A stretch of DNA of 64,000 nucleotides from Ectobius pallidus (taxonomy: Eukaryota; Arthropoda; Insecta; Blattodea; Ectobiidae): the NCBI GenBank assembly GCA_964059195.1, contig CAXKWD010000007.1, positions 155,233,269 through 155,297,268 on the forward strand, read 5' to 3'. Of this stretch, positions 11,340 to 22,373 are shown in pieces. The position numbers were made by a program, and so were the translations under genes. How positions within the stretch are numbered: position 1 is the stretch's first letter; the number at the start of each line of letters is the position of its first letter. The notes under the pieces were generated by a model. The model was not told the origin of the DNA, searched no databases, and worked only from the letters and a program-made list of their open reading frames with translations.

Positions 11340-11945
11340 CAGAGTTTCTCAACCTATCAGGACCTCTAAAATGTCTAAATTTTTTTACGGACCCCTAATT
11401 TTACATCCCATTTTTAAATGTATGCTATATGTAGGCCTATATTCTTAATATTTGGGGAATTAATTATAGGTCACTATAACAAAATAATTCTAAATGCATT
11501 TTTTTAATTCGACGGAAACACAGTTATTGAACTGGAAGTAAACTATTGACAGTAAAATTATATTTTGAACAGACTTTAATATTTATTACCAATTTGATAA
11601 TATAATTAGGAATTATAACACAGCTTTACTGGTATCAAACACTCGGGCACCTCCAACAATAAAACACTTGTTAAAAGAGCGCCTCAAATAACAAATTTCG
11701 ACAAAGTCTTATTTTTCAGGGTTTGAGTGAAAGAGGGAACCATAGACATCAGTGGTTCGTAACTGCAAAAGTAAGGAATCTTGAAATAGGACCTGTATTT
11801 TCGAAGATTTTAAAAACTTTGATATCTAGGGTCCATTTTATGTGAAAAATTTTTACTTTTTTACTTGCTTTATGATATTTTTTAATTATGTCTGCGGACC
11901 ATCTGCACCATCTTTGCACTTCTGTATCAACCATAGTGTGATGGC
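11340..11945. mobile_element. hAT element, family CAGCGTTTCTCAACC, empty-site copy
   Basis: Begins CAGAGTTTCTCAACC and matches the hAT at 54746-55577 in inverse orientation (shared ACGGACCCCTAATTTTACAT and TTAATATTTGGGG blocks). The distal end (about 11885-11945) is degraded but retains GCGGACCATCTGCACC. It lacks the approximately 0.58-kb insertion carried by the 54.7-kb copy, so it records the pre-insertion state. Confidence 0.65.
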
Positions 11946-12477
11946 ATCAATTATATTTTCATATCTCTGTGATTTATAGGAAGGAATTTTAAAAATCTTT
12001 TATCCATTACCAAGTAACTTATATGATCCAAGGAACACAATGCAAAAAAGGAATTTGTTCTCTTAACATAATAATTATATCCCGACCAATGAGGACCTCA
12101 TCTCGAAGTTTGTACCACGTCTGCAGGAGGGTAGCACGGCAGTTGAAGTATAGCTGTTGACAATGGTTACAAAGGCGCCGAAACTAGTACAGGTAAACTA
12201 TACCAAAAGTAAAGTTTTTGTGTAAAAATTCAACTCTTATATAATTATTATGTTATATAACTTCACTGTGTTAACTTCCAATACAATTTAATATTGTTCT
12301 CTTAATGTGTAAAATTCTGTAGCAATATTTAGTAAGGCGTCATGTCATGGAAGCAATATTTATCCAAGATCACTAATGCACACATGAAACAACTAAAATA
12401 TTAAAGATTAATTCAAACCAGAAAAGGATGACATGCATAATATTTCATTAGTCATCCACCTGTGCAAGGTGGCCATC
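11946..12477. other. No gene seen
   Basis: A+T-rich; no open frame, splice signals or repeats that I can support. Confidence 0.4.
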
Positions 12478-13163
12478 TAGGGTTACTGTACCAGTAGTTG
12501 ACCATTTAATGTGTTTTATTTCTTTGATAAAGAATATAATACACAATACTACAAGAATTGAATATTTAATTTATGTAAAAGAAAGTTTGAAACCTGCTTT
12601 ACAAACTACATATAAAAGTTGTCAATGTTAAACAATTGGTGTACAACTTATCTCAGTTCAAAAATAATTTGTTGTGATGTACCTGTAGTTGACCACTACT
12701 ACCCAGTTCTTGACCACCGCTTGCACCAGTAGTTGACCACAATTCATTTTAATGAATTTTGTTAGAAAATATATGAAAATGATATGTTTGCAGGTTGCAG
12801 AATATGTATTGTATTTGGCAATAAAGCAAACTGCATAATGCCATTATCAGAACAAAGTTTAGAGACATTGTATAGGCCTACATAACTTCACTAATAGAAA
12901 GATCGGAAACATAATTTGCTACCTCTACACCCATGAAATCAACACATTTGCAATATTAGCTATTCTAATAAGTAGCACCTGTTATCTACCCATTTCTTGA
13001 TCTACCAATTCCCCAAGTTTCATTAAAATTTGCTGATGTCAGTTATGTCCTTAGAAAGTTTTTGGAGAGGAAACACAAACATTAGAGGTGCTACTGAAAC
13101 ACAGGCACTGAAATTAATCGGAACTGTTTTAGCCTATTTTTCATTACCAGATATTATTTTATA

Positions 13164-13410
13164 CAGGTTCCTAACTGGAAGGTCATGGGTTAGATTCCAG
13201 ATGAGGATGTTGGAATTTTTCAATTTGCCTAATCCTTCAGGTGGCACTATGGGGGTAAAGACAGCTGGTGTTTTTCAATTTGCCTAATCCTTCTGGTGGG
13301 CATTATGGCCCTGGGAGTAAAGACGGCTGGTGTGTAAGGCTAAAAACCTTACCACCTTCATGTGCTGAATGTCTGAAAAAAGGTCTGGGAGCCTCAACTT
13401 TCTGGACCCT
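13164..13410 (+). mobile_element. tRNA-derived SINE nested in pogo-like element
   Basis: Starts CAGGTTCCTAACTGGAAGGT with a B box GGGTTAGATTCC (13188-13199). It is followed by a body of the kind I associate with cockroach/termite SINEs (CTAATCCTTC-GGTGG-CATTATGG, then GTAAAGACGGCTGGTGT, then CCTTACCACCTTCATG). A segment of about 60 bp is tandemly duplicated (about 13215-13271 and 13275-13333). It interrupts the transposase remnant. Confidence 0.6.
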
Positions 13411-13419
13411 AATGAGCTT

Positions 13420-13870
13420 CACGTCCTGTGTAGGAAACACTTTACTCCCCCCTTTCCACTTTTGGGGCAAGTTTAAAAGCCTGACTCGTCCGCATTAAAC
13501 ATTCTTGAAGGATCTTTCAAAATATCCAGTACATTCTCTTCTTTTATATAAGCATGCAATTCATTGAACCAGTTTCTATTTCTTCGACATCTGCTCGAGC
13601 TGTATTAATACCCTCTAAATACCTTTCTGACATTATTGGATGCCACGTCATGAACGATTCGAACCAACGTCTTCCTGGTTTGTTGTCTTTAAAAGGAATT
13701 TTTTATTTGCATTTATCTTTAAAATCTTGTTTTACAGTTTCTTTAACAGTTTCAAACATTGTGTGCCTTTTTATTGCCAGGCACTTCTTTTGCACAAGGA
13801 AATATATCCCAAGAAACAAGTAAATTTTCCTAAATTTTTAATGGAACAGTACATTTTAGTTTAATTAGGA
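13420..13870 (-). pseudogene. pogo/jerky-like transposase remnant
   Basis: Reading on the minus strand from about 13770: a fragment with FKDNKPGRRWFESFMTWHP, then RYLEGINTARADVEE, then (after a stop) NVLDILKDPSRMFNADESGF and KLAPK. This is the classic order in pogo/Tigger/jerky transposases: the GRPGR-W-F--RHP block after the CENP-B-type DNA-binding region, then the N-DESGF block with the first catalytic Asp. Several stops and a frameshift break it. The second and third catalytic residues are lost where the SINE interrupts the gene. It would have supplied mobilisation for this TA-flanked element and perhaps for the pogo MITEs at 34076 and 36938; those have different TIRs, so this is only a possibility. 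Confidence 0.65.
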
Positions 13871-14628
13871 ATGAAGAATGTGGTATGCCATATTTCCTTG
13901 CAGTTTTTCTTATGTTGGAACATAAATATCACTTGTAAGGTGCTGGTTAACTACTAGAGTAAGGGATTCCATTTGTTGACCGCTAGTGGTCAACTACTAC
14001 CGTAGATACCCGGCCATTTTGGTGTTTCAGTAGTTGTCCAGCCTTTTCTTGCCCTAACAATAAAAAACTAGTTGTTAGCAATAGGTCACTAGCATTAAGT
14101 AATGTGCATTTTAATCATATGAATTACAAAAGAAATGAATATGTCATTAATCAGTATGGCTGTACAAGAATAATAGAAAAATGCACAGCTTACCTTCTTT
14201 ATTAATATCTGAAGCAAGCCACGTTGCACCACCAGAAAACAATGCTAAAGAATGGCAACCATTCAGTAGATTCAGTGCCTGATAATTGTGTTTGGTGAGG
14301 CAATCCCTACTCTTTCAAATGACATATAATTTTATACTCTTTGGTTTAGCACAGCAAAACACTGCCTTATTAACTTATATGCTGATTTGGTCAACTATAG
14401 GTGCATGGTCAACTACCGGTACAGTAACCCTATGAGGTTGCTCTGGGGTTCAAGAACCCAACGGAGGAATCTAATGGGTGCTCAGCACTTGCTGGATTCT
14501 TCTGCACTATAATACATTTTCTTGTTGATAGAATTTAAAGACCTGTAATTTGCCCTTCTTTAGCATCAAACTACAGCTTGTTTATCCTTCTTCCAAAGTT
14601 CTAACGATGAATAAATAATATTCACAAC

Positions 14629-15160
14629 TAGGGATGGGTCCTCGATACTTTCGATACCTCGATACTCTCGATACTTGCATGGTATTGGCATCGAGCGATA
14701 CTTCAGAAAATTCGCTCAATACTTTTTCAATACTTTAGTAATTCTGCAATTTAAGGAAATGCAGTATCTCTTTCTGCTTTTAGTAGTCTACGAAATATAG
14801 TAAATATTTCTATTTCTCCTTGAAATGGAGAAAACCACTCTGTGACTTTTGTCTAGTCATAAATAAAGACTTTCCTTCTTTTAAAATCCAAACAGAAGAG
14901 GTTCTTAATTGTTTCGTTTCCTGTCAAACGTTTAGTTTTAATGTAAGAGTTTAAAAATAATTATAGGCTACTGATATTAAATTTTTTGTCATTAAATATG
15001 CACACTTAATTAATTTAGCTGGTATTACACAGTTCACTCAACTTTTAATTTTTAATGTATCTATTTATTGAAACTGGAAATGTTGACGGTATTGAGTATC
15101 GAGGAAAAAATCATGTATTGGAATCAAGTATCGAGAAAATCTAGTATCGACCCATCCCTA
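14629..15160. mobile_element. Non-autonomous hAT, family TAGGGATGGGTC, copy 1
   Basis: 532 bp, ends TAGGGATGGGTC and GACCCATCCCTA, with candidate 8-bp target duplication TTCACAAC/TTCGCTAC (two differences). GATACT/AGTATC motifs crowd both ends. It matches 25374-26085 in inverse orientation. Confidence 0.8.
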
Positions 15161-15660
15161 TTCGCTACCAATTAGATGCACAGTATAGCTGTAAATCGAA
15201 TTGAATATCTATTGAAATTAATTACTAAATACTGTTTATTTTATCAGTGTCATAGTTCCTAGCAATGCATGCTGATAAGTACTGTTTTTTAAAACTATAC
15301 ATGAATGAACGCATGTAGATGATCAGCTGCCTGACTACTGACTGGACAACTCACACATTATAACATTGTTAAGGAGATAGGGCTGGACCCTGTTTGCCTA
15401 GTCCAATTAACCTTTATCTCTGTTTGTACCCTTGCCAAACAGAATCTTCGAATTAATGTTATTCCCTACTTATAAATCAGCTTGTTATATCCATCTACTA
15501 TAATAAGTAAACTGGCATTAACATTATTTATTTATTAATTGATTGCACATTCCTTTGACAACAAATAAAAAAAATGTAAGTTTTGTCTGGCTATGTCACT
15601 AGACCGGTATTCTATTTTATTCTTTAACAATTAATTTTGTTTCTATTTTCTTTATTTATT
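15161..15660. other. No gene seen
   Basis: A+T-rich spacer between two hAT elements. Confidence 0.4.
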
Positions 15661-15668
15661 AACGAAAT

Positions 15669-16775
15669 CAGTGGTTCCCAACCTTTTTAAGATGACGTCC
15701 CCCTTCGAATATCATGAAATCCTCATGCCCCCTTTGATAGTGATGGGGAGAAGAAGGCCTAAAATTGTGATTGTCAGTACTTTTGTACTTTAAAAGATCC
15801 CTATAATTAATACTTGTAAAAATAAAATTAATATCGCTCACGTCTTTTATTATTCTTATTTATTCTGTGAAGCTTTTGCTGTCACACACACACATATAAA
15901 ACACGACAACGCATATCTAATTATTGTGAATCTTATTTAAGTGTCAGTACAGTTCGTAAAAAAAGTTAAATGTCCAATGTAGAGTTCACACAACTGTAGC
16001 GTGCACAAACGTGCATTTCAGATTGTTTAACGCTTGAGTTTTGCGTAGTCACTTAAGAAACAATAGACGCAATGGTAAAATGGTGCAAAGAAAATTACCT
16101 CCACATCAACGTGGAAAAAACGGAAATGATGATCTTCAGAAACGGAGGCAAAGCCCCTGCCGGCGCCAAAATCCAAATAGATGGTAAATATATCAAAATT
16201 ACACCCGAATTCAAATATCTGGGAATCACACTGCAACCAAGTGGCCGATGTTTCTCAAAACATGTAACGGAAAGAGCTACACAGGCAGTTATAGCAATAA
16301 ATACCATCAAACACCTACAAGAACTCAAACTGGAAACAGCAATGAAATTATTCAATGTAGAGTTAAAAACTGAATATTAGTGAGATGATTGGCACTGTTT
16401 TGTTTTCACCAGCTCTGAGATATTAGGTTTTGTATTTGACAGAGCACAACGCAGATCACTCATAGGCCTATCTCTTATTTGGATTTCCAAATTATTATAA
16501 ACGTGTTGAGGACAACATGTGACTATTTAGTATGACAGGGGAAAAATAGTTACAATTTATAAGATTATAAAATGTAAATTCACACTGTTCTGTTATTCTT
16601 GTTAGTTATGGTATGTGTCTGTGTATTTGTTTGGTTGAAGTTAACCGATTAAAAATTCTTCTCGACCGACAAGGCAACAACACTAAATCAAAATATGAAT
16701 TTAAAATTGTTTCTCGCCCCCTAAGAAGAGCTTCACGCCCCTCAGGGACCGCGTTCCCCTGGTTGGGAACCCCTG
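15669..16775. mobile_element. hAT element, family CAGTGGTTCCCAACC
   Basis: 1107 bp with ends CAGTGGTTCCCAACC and GGTTGGGAACCCCTG and an 8-bp target duplication AACGAAAT/AACTAAAT (one difference). It carries a nested fragment of a LINE reverse transcriptase at about 16050-16353. Outside that fragment there is no coding. Confidence 0.8.
16050..16353 (+). pseudogene. LINE reverse transcriptase fragment nested in hAT
   Basis: An open frame beginning about 16056 reads ETIDAMVKWCKENYLHINVE, then KTEMMIFRNGGK, then FKYLGITLQPSGRCFSKHV. This is the W---N-L-LN--KT--M-F----K and YLG-----G pattern just C-terminal to the FADD active site of non-LTR reverse transcriptases (jockey/R1-like). About 100 residues remain and the catalytic motif itself is missing. 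A 12-base direct repeat CAATGTAGAGTT occurs at about 15974 and again at about 16354, bracketing the insertion; it may be a target duplication. The frame closes at 16380 in host sequence. Confidence 0.7.
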
Positions 16776-16783
16776 AACTAAAT

Positions 16784-18593
16784 GCTTCCATGTCCTCAAA
16801 CACTTACAAAATTCGGTGTAGATCGGTTAAGTGGTTTGAATGAAGTACCCAATTGGCAATTTCGAGGAAAAGGGGAGCTCCACTTAATGTTGACTAAATT
16901 AGAAAGAATTATTTCTCCTTAAAGTTTAGTGTTATGCCTAACTTTAGCATACACTGTGCTACTTAGAGTTCCTTAGAGTTTTTTTTATACTTTGTTGCAT
17001 TGTAATTTCTTATGATCGTGTGTTATTACTTTGTCATGTACAATATCTCCAACATTTTTTAATTCTCTGTAAATATCATAAGCCCACCTGTAAATTTGTT
17101 TTGTAACGCTGTATCTTAGTATGTCATTTAAGGTTCTGTATACTATACTGCATATATCTAAACTGTATGACTTTTTAAATTTATGTTATTTTTAACATTG
17201 TCATAATTTTGTATAATGATGAAACCATTAATTTTTATGGTTCGTAAGGTGAAAAAATACTAATAATGCTCACTTTGCTAAAAAAAAAAGTGACTTCCAG
17301 GAAATCACACAAAAACGTAAAATTTGCAACTGTGGCACTTTTAAAGGAGGAACTATGATTTTAAAAAAAGGGGATGTTTAAAGAGTTTCTTTACTATGTT
17401 TATTAACAGGCTTTACTCACCAATGATAACTGAAAATCGAAACATATGCACGATTTACAATATGCATTTAAACTGTGCCGCCATTCCATGTGATCATGAT
17501 TGAAATTCTGGGAGCGGCGTTTTTTGTTTCAAAACATCGACGATAGGTGTCACAATTCTTCTCGCTTTTTCTCGTTATTTACGAGACTAATAAGATGGCT
17601 TCCATATTGGTGTAAACAGAAAGTTGTGTATATTTTAAAGAAAAAGTGCGTGAAAGTTGACAACTCAGTATTATTTTCGTATAAAATATTTAAGTATCTG
17701 TGCAGTAGGACAAAATAGGTTGTAACGCATGCATTTGAACTCAGATGTCTGCTGTAACTACTCAAACAGTACCAGGTAATACCGTGCGATATTGTCCTTG
17801 ATTCCATTTCTAAAATGCAAATAACTACTTTTTTGGCTCCGTCTGTCATATTCGTAATATATCGGAAGATCGGGAAGAATTTGTTCGCGTAATATAACCA
17901 AATGAGTGTTCTGAAGTCGTAAAGGGAGATGCATCTGTTTTTGTTTGTCGCATTGGTGTCAGGTTATAGTGTAAACTGGCTGGTTGTCAGTGCCTGACAT
18001 AAGCTTGCTTCAAATAACACAAATAGTACTACAAATCAAGTGTACATTCTTTGATAATTGAAACTGTGTGTGTTACTAGACGTTGTGGTACCCCATTATC
18101 TCAAAGTTGTGTCAATGTCCACTATGTCCCAAATTCATCAGTTTCAATTTCAACATGCAGGTAACTTGCTGATGCTTGCATTTATTATAATTTTACTTTG
18201 AGGTTGAGGTTTTTTCATTGTACTTGTAGCCTAAGTATGTGATGAAGCAGCAATTAGAGTAAACAAGGACTCCCTATGCTGTCTTATAACATACCTATAA
18301 AGATCAAACACAACACAAACGTGACTCTGGTAATATAGCACAAGCCATATTAGGCCTACAGTTGAATAGGTTAGCCTGGGCTAGTAAGGGATCTACTTGT
18401 ATTACAGGCTCCCAAGAACTGGCTTACAGTAGGCTTGATTTTAATCTGCTTTAGTAATAAAATTGAGGTGAAATCCCATGTGCGGTCCACTTCAGATCGA
18501 AATCCTCCTCATGAAAAGCTAAAAATTAACATATTTTGGGTAGGCTTTGAATACGAACTTAGGTAGGCCTACATAACACAGCTGAACTTACAT
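16784..18593. other. 1.8-kb stretch without recognised genes
   Basis: A+T-rich. I find no convincing coding frame; short frames near 17500-17850 lack codon structure or similarity I recognise. TAGGCCTA palindromes are at 18351 and 18564. Confidence 0.45.
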
Positions 18594-20291
18594 TGTTTCA
18601 CTAGTCTTCTGTTTGTAGCTCCACTGTCTGACAGTAGGGTAGCGTGAGGGTTGACCATAATCAAGAGAGCAATGTTTTTCATCTCCTTTAATTCTTCCTT
18701 CCGTTCTTGGAACAGTCATGTGACGTTCTCTACTTCGATCATTAAGAATACTGTTTTCTCTCCTGTTATTCCATCTCTTGGAACTTTCATGCGACTTTCA
18801 CTATTGTACCGGTAATAAAATTTTATGCTACTTTCTGAGGTCATATTCTATCTCTTGGACACAACCTTCTCTACCTTAGAATAAGAACCCAGAAAATGGC
18901 ATTACGTTTTATTACTGTAGAGAAAGTCACGTGAGAGTTTCCAGACATGGATTAAGACCCGAGAAAATAGAATAAAATTGTAATAGTGATTGTCGCATGA
19001 GAGTTCCCAGAGATGGAATAAGAGGAGGGAAAATAGTATTCAGATCGAGGTAGAGAAAGTCGGGTGGAGATTCCAAGAGCGACAGTAAGAAGGTGAAAAA
19101 CCGGCAAAGTCCAATAACAACTCCCCCCCTCCCATTGTTGCAGTATGTCTGCTTTGCATGGCTGGCAGAATGCTTTTGTTTTCAACCAAACCAGGTTGAC
19201 CAACTATGCTCATTACAGAAGTATAATAACAGATTTTAACGCTTACCAGTAGTATAAATAATGGGAACTCCTTCAGAATAGCGTAGCCAGCCATGCTCTG
19301 CCATTAGCGACCGTGCCCCTCCGAGCCGCGGGGAACAAAAGAGAAACGATCAGTGCGAGGGTAAAATTTCATTCAATGTGAGACATAATAAACCCCACGC
19401 TATTCAGTATATTGCTCCTAAACTAATACAAATGTTTCTAACCTAACATAACCTGTCACTACTTCTAGAAGCCCTATTATCCTTCCACGCCTTTCGTAAA
19501 ACATCGTTACATGGCACAAACCCCATGCTATGCAGAATACTGCTGCTAAACTAACATGACTGTTCCTAACCTAACATAACCTGTCATGGACTTAGAATTC
19601 TTAATGCAGAAGGTTTTTTTACCCTTCCTCATCTTTCATAAAACATCGCTACAACAGTCGTTTATCTGCCGAATTCAATCGGCATGTAATCATGTTCGTA
19701 ATATTGGCGACATTGTATACTTGGTCCCACTCGGTACGGCCCGGTTGTGACAGCGGTCACCTTATTCTCAAGTTTAGCGAAATATTGCATAATACTATCC
19801 ACGTAGTTAAGCGTGCTGAGTGGAGGCAGGAGCCATAATGGAACGCAAACACATTTATTACTATAGTAGGAGCAAATTGAATTGCACGCATCTTGTTATA
19901 AATGTACTAAATTTAATCTTGTGCATTTTATTATGTTTGTCACAGTTCCTTGCTAGGTGACACACTGGCAACATCCAATCATGCACTTCTCCTCCGATCT
20001 GTACAATAAATTAGCGGAAATACTGCTATTTTTGCCACTTCGTACTATAAAAGAAAGTGTACTATTTAGGGTGGGTGGGTTGGACTAATTCATTTTTGAA
20101 GACATCTCCTCTCCCGAGAATCATGTGTGTTGAAATTCATGTTTTTATGACGATAATCTCATGTTAAAATATGGGGGGGGGGGGAGTAAAATTTGATTTT
20201 ATTGAATAAAAATTGCTCTCTTGACTATGGTCGTCCCTCATGCCACCCTACCATCAGACAGTGGAACTACAAACAGAAGACTAGTGAAACA
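18594..20291. mobile_element. Long-TIR DNA element, 1.7 kb
   Basis: About 80 bp at the left edge (TGTTTCACTAGTCTTCTGTT onward) is repeated in inverse orientation at the right edge, ending AGAAGACTAGTGAAACA at 20291. No clear target duplication is visible. Inside, degenerate units of about 75 bp (TATTCCATCTCTTGGAAC type) run one way at about 18680-18860 and the opposite way at about 18885-19100. Two diverged direct units of about 125 bp lie at 19390-19652. A poly-G run is at about 20173-20184. Superfamily unassigned. Confidence 0.6.
19390..19652 (+). repeat. Two diverged tandem units of about 125 bp
   Basis: Unit 1 (about 19390-19512) and unit 2 (about 19516-19652) share CCCCA-GCTAT-CAG-AT, CCTAACCTAACATAACCTG and TTTC-TAAAACATCG blocks in the same order, with an insertion of roughly 15 bp in unit 2. 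Located inside the long-TIR element. Confidence 0.6.
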
Positions 20292-20305
20292 CAACATGTT
20301 ATATA

Positions 20306-20600
20306 TAGGTAGGGGGGGAAAAAAAAGCGGACCGACTAAAATATCTAAGTTGCCAATATGAGCCACAGCACATGCCTAGCAGCATGCACAGGATAGCAGG
20401 GATTGTATTGAAATTTGTTATTGTGTCGACTGTTGACTCAGCCCATTTATTTATTTTTTATTTTTCATTTTTATTGACATATAGCCTAAGTTATTTTGGT
20501 TTTGGTAGAGGAAGACAAGGTGCACCTTCCAGATAAATAACACGGCTCTAAAATCAGCTACAAGAGTTGGTCCACCTTTTTTTTTCCCCCTACCTGTACA
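20306..20600. mobile_element. Small MITE-like inverted repeat
   Basis: AGGTAGGGGGGAAAAAAAA at about 20307 faces its inverse (TTTTTTTTTCCCCCTACCT ending near 20599), and both are followed inward by GCGGACC/GGTCCAC. Length about 290 bp. No target duplication recognised. Confidence 0.55.
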
Positions 20601-20889
20601 CAAGTTCATATTCAAATCCTACCCATATTTCATTCTTGGAAGAAGAAATGTTGTCTTCATGACATATAGCATATAGCATATAGCCTACTGGCAAAGAGTG
20701 GCAATATTTCCAGAACTGACAAGAAACATACAATGCGAAAAAAAATTACCAACATAACATAACAGTGTCCTTAAAATTCATTATCACCCATTTTAAGGAT
20801 ATCACTATACCACTGACATTGGCACTACTTCTCACTGATGGCACTATGGTTAATTATCCTGCTTTGCATCGAAAATAAACACATTGCAG

Positions 20890-21904
20890 CAGGGTTGGAA
20901 AAAAACATGTTTTTTTTTTCAAAAGAACAAAAAAAAGTTTTTTTGTTTTGTTTAAAACATGTTTTTTTTGTTTAAAACGTTTTATATGTGAACAACAATG
21001 TTGGTTGTTTTAAACATGTTTTTTTAAACGTTTTTTTATGTTTACAACAATGTTGTTTGTTAAAAAAAAAGTTTAAATTGTTCATTTTGTTTAAATCAAC
21101 CATTTTAATGTAAAGGGCCTATTATATACAGATATATAAGCATTTTAAACAATTTGTTTTAAACATTTTTTAGCATATCTTTATAACACTTTTTAATTGG
21201 GTGTTAAATTTAATTATGCAGACAATTTACATTTTGTCAATCCAATGACACCCTGTGCTAAGATGTTCAATTAAGTTGTAGACTTAATAGTATTTGAAAA
21301 TACATTTTGTACCATTAGTATTTGTTTATGATTTAATAGTTCATGATTAATAAAAAATAATACAAACTACTGTTTAATTACTGCCTTTACTGCTCAACTG
21401 ATGATTGACTTTCACCATGCTTTACGTGGCCTTAGCCGCCTTACATTATCAAACTTACAAGGGATATCCTACTACAGTGTTGCCAATTCAATATTTAATA
21501 TTAATAATCTCTTTCTTTAAAAAGGAAGACCACAAATAGATGGTAGGATGCAGTCAGAAAAAATTCAAATCAATTACTCGAAATCAGAAACTGGAAGCTG
21601 GCGACAGAGGATAGAGAAGTCTGGAGGAAAAAGATACAAAAGACACCACCTCACATGATTTTCTGGTATTCTGGCCCTAGTTTTTTTGTTATCTGTTTAC
21701 AACACTAACAGGGTGTCACTGACTTGACAAAATGTAAATTGTCTTCATAATTAAATGTAACACGCAATTAAAAAATGATTTAAACATATGCTAAAAAAAA
21801 CATGTTTAAAACAGATTGTTTAAAACGTTTTAACAAACTTAAAAAAAACACAAGCACTTGTTTTAAACATGTTTTAAACACTTGTTTTAAACATTCCAAC
21901 CCTG
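20890..21904. mobile_element. Palindromic non-autonomous hAT, 1.0 kb
   Basis: Ends CAGGGTTGGAA and TTCCAACCCTG with a perfect 8-bp target duplication CATTGCAG (20882-20889, 21905-21912). Long inverted arms are rich in GTTTAAAACATGTTTTAAAC-type motifs. Deeper inside, AAATTTACATTTTGTC near 21225-21240 mirrors GACAAAATGTAAATT near 21725-21740. The centre carries a short LINE-derived segment (21525-21655). Confidence 0.85.
21525..21655 (+). pseudogene. Short LINE ORF2 C-terminal remnant
   Basis: In broken frames this reads GRPQ-RW-DAV near 21527-21560, then NWKLATEDREVWRKKIQKTP at about 21595-21650. That is the GRP--RW-D---...W---A-DR--WR--I pattern at the extreme C-terminus of many insect non-LTR reverse transcriptases. 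Only about 40 residues remain, captured inside the palindromic hAT element. Confidence 0.5.
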
Positions 21905-21912
21905 CATTGCAG

Positions 21913-22371
21913 TGTATGTGAATGAACCCATCCTCTAGAATCCATGTAGTGTTGGCAGGTCTAATCTGCGATTATGCCAAAATTTGTAAATTGGCATTGA
22001 GGTTAAAGGGTAAAAGTCACACATAGTCTGAAATTTAGGTAGGCTACTGTAAACAGAACCATGTTCTGATGATCCCTAGACCTATTCATTCTTAGTAGGC
22101 TAGGCTCTAGACTAATTGTATTGAGTACCCTTCCCATCTGTATGCAGATTTGCATTTTGTATTCATATCAGTCTGAATTCTCCGAAGGTTTTCGTGTAGG
22201 TTAACCCATTATTGTACTGTTTTACGTTGGAATTAGTAAAATGAATGCCAGCATTGCTGGAGTAGAAATTAGTAAATTGTTGATTATGCACTACATACCA
22301 AGTTGCATCAGAGCGATGCTTGCTGTAAATTACTGTCATTGGCTGACAAGCTCTGGCATTTCATTATGAAG
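21913..22371. other. No gene seen
   Basis: A+T-rich spacer with TAGGCTA-type motifs; nothing else recognised. Confidence 0.4.
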
Positions 22372-22373
22372 TA

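Larger units (their letters stand above)
12480..14430 (-). mobile_element. pogo/Tigger-like DNA transposon, 1.95 kb
   Basis: Ends GGGTTACTGTACCAGTAGTT at 12480 and its near-perfect inverse at 14430, each flanked by TA (12478-12479, 14431-14432). Motifs AGTAGTTGACCA or the inverse TGGTCAACTAC recur near both ends (about 12490, 12686, 12729, 13976, 13998, 14387, 14405). A minus-strand pogo-like transposase remnant lies at about 13420-13870, and a tRNA-derived SINE (13164-13410) is nested inside it. Confidence 0.75.

Noticed and set aside
17500..17849. Opposing frames of 72 and 99 residues
   Set aside because: No recognisable protein pattern, no splice context, and codon composition follows the local A+T bias.
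19450..19590. Interstitial telomere (CCTAA)n repeat
   Set aside because: CCTAACCTAACATAACCTG appears only once per diverged 125-bp unit; there is no TTAGG array.
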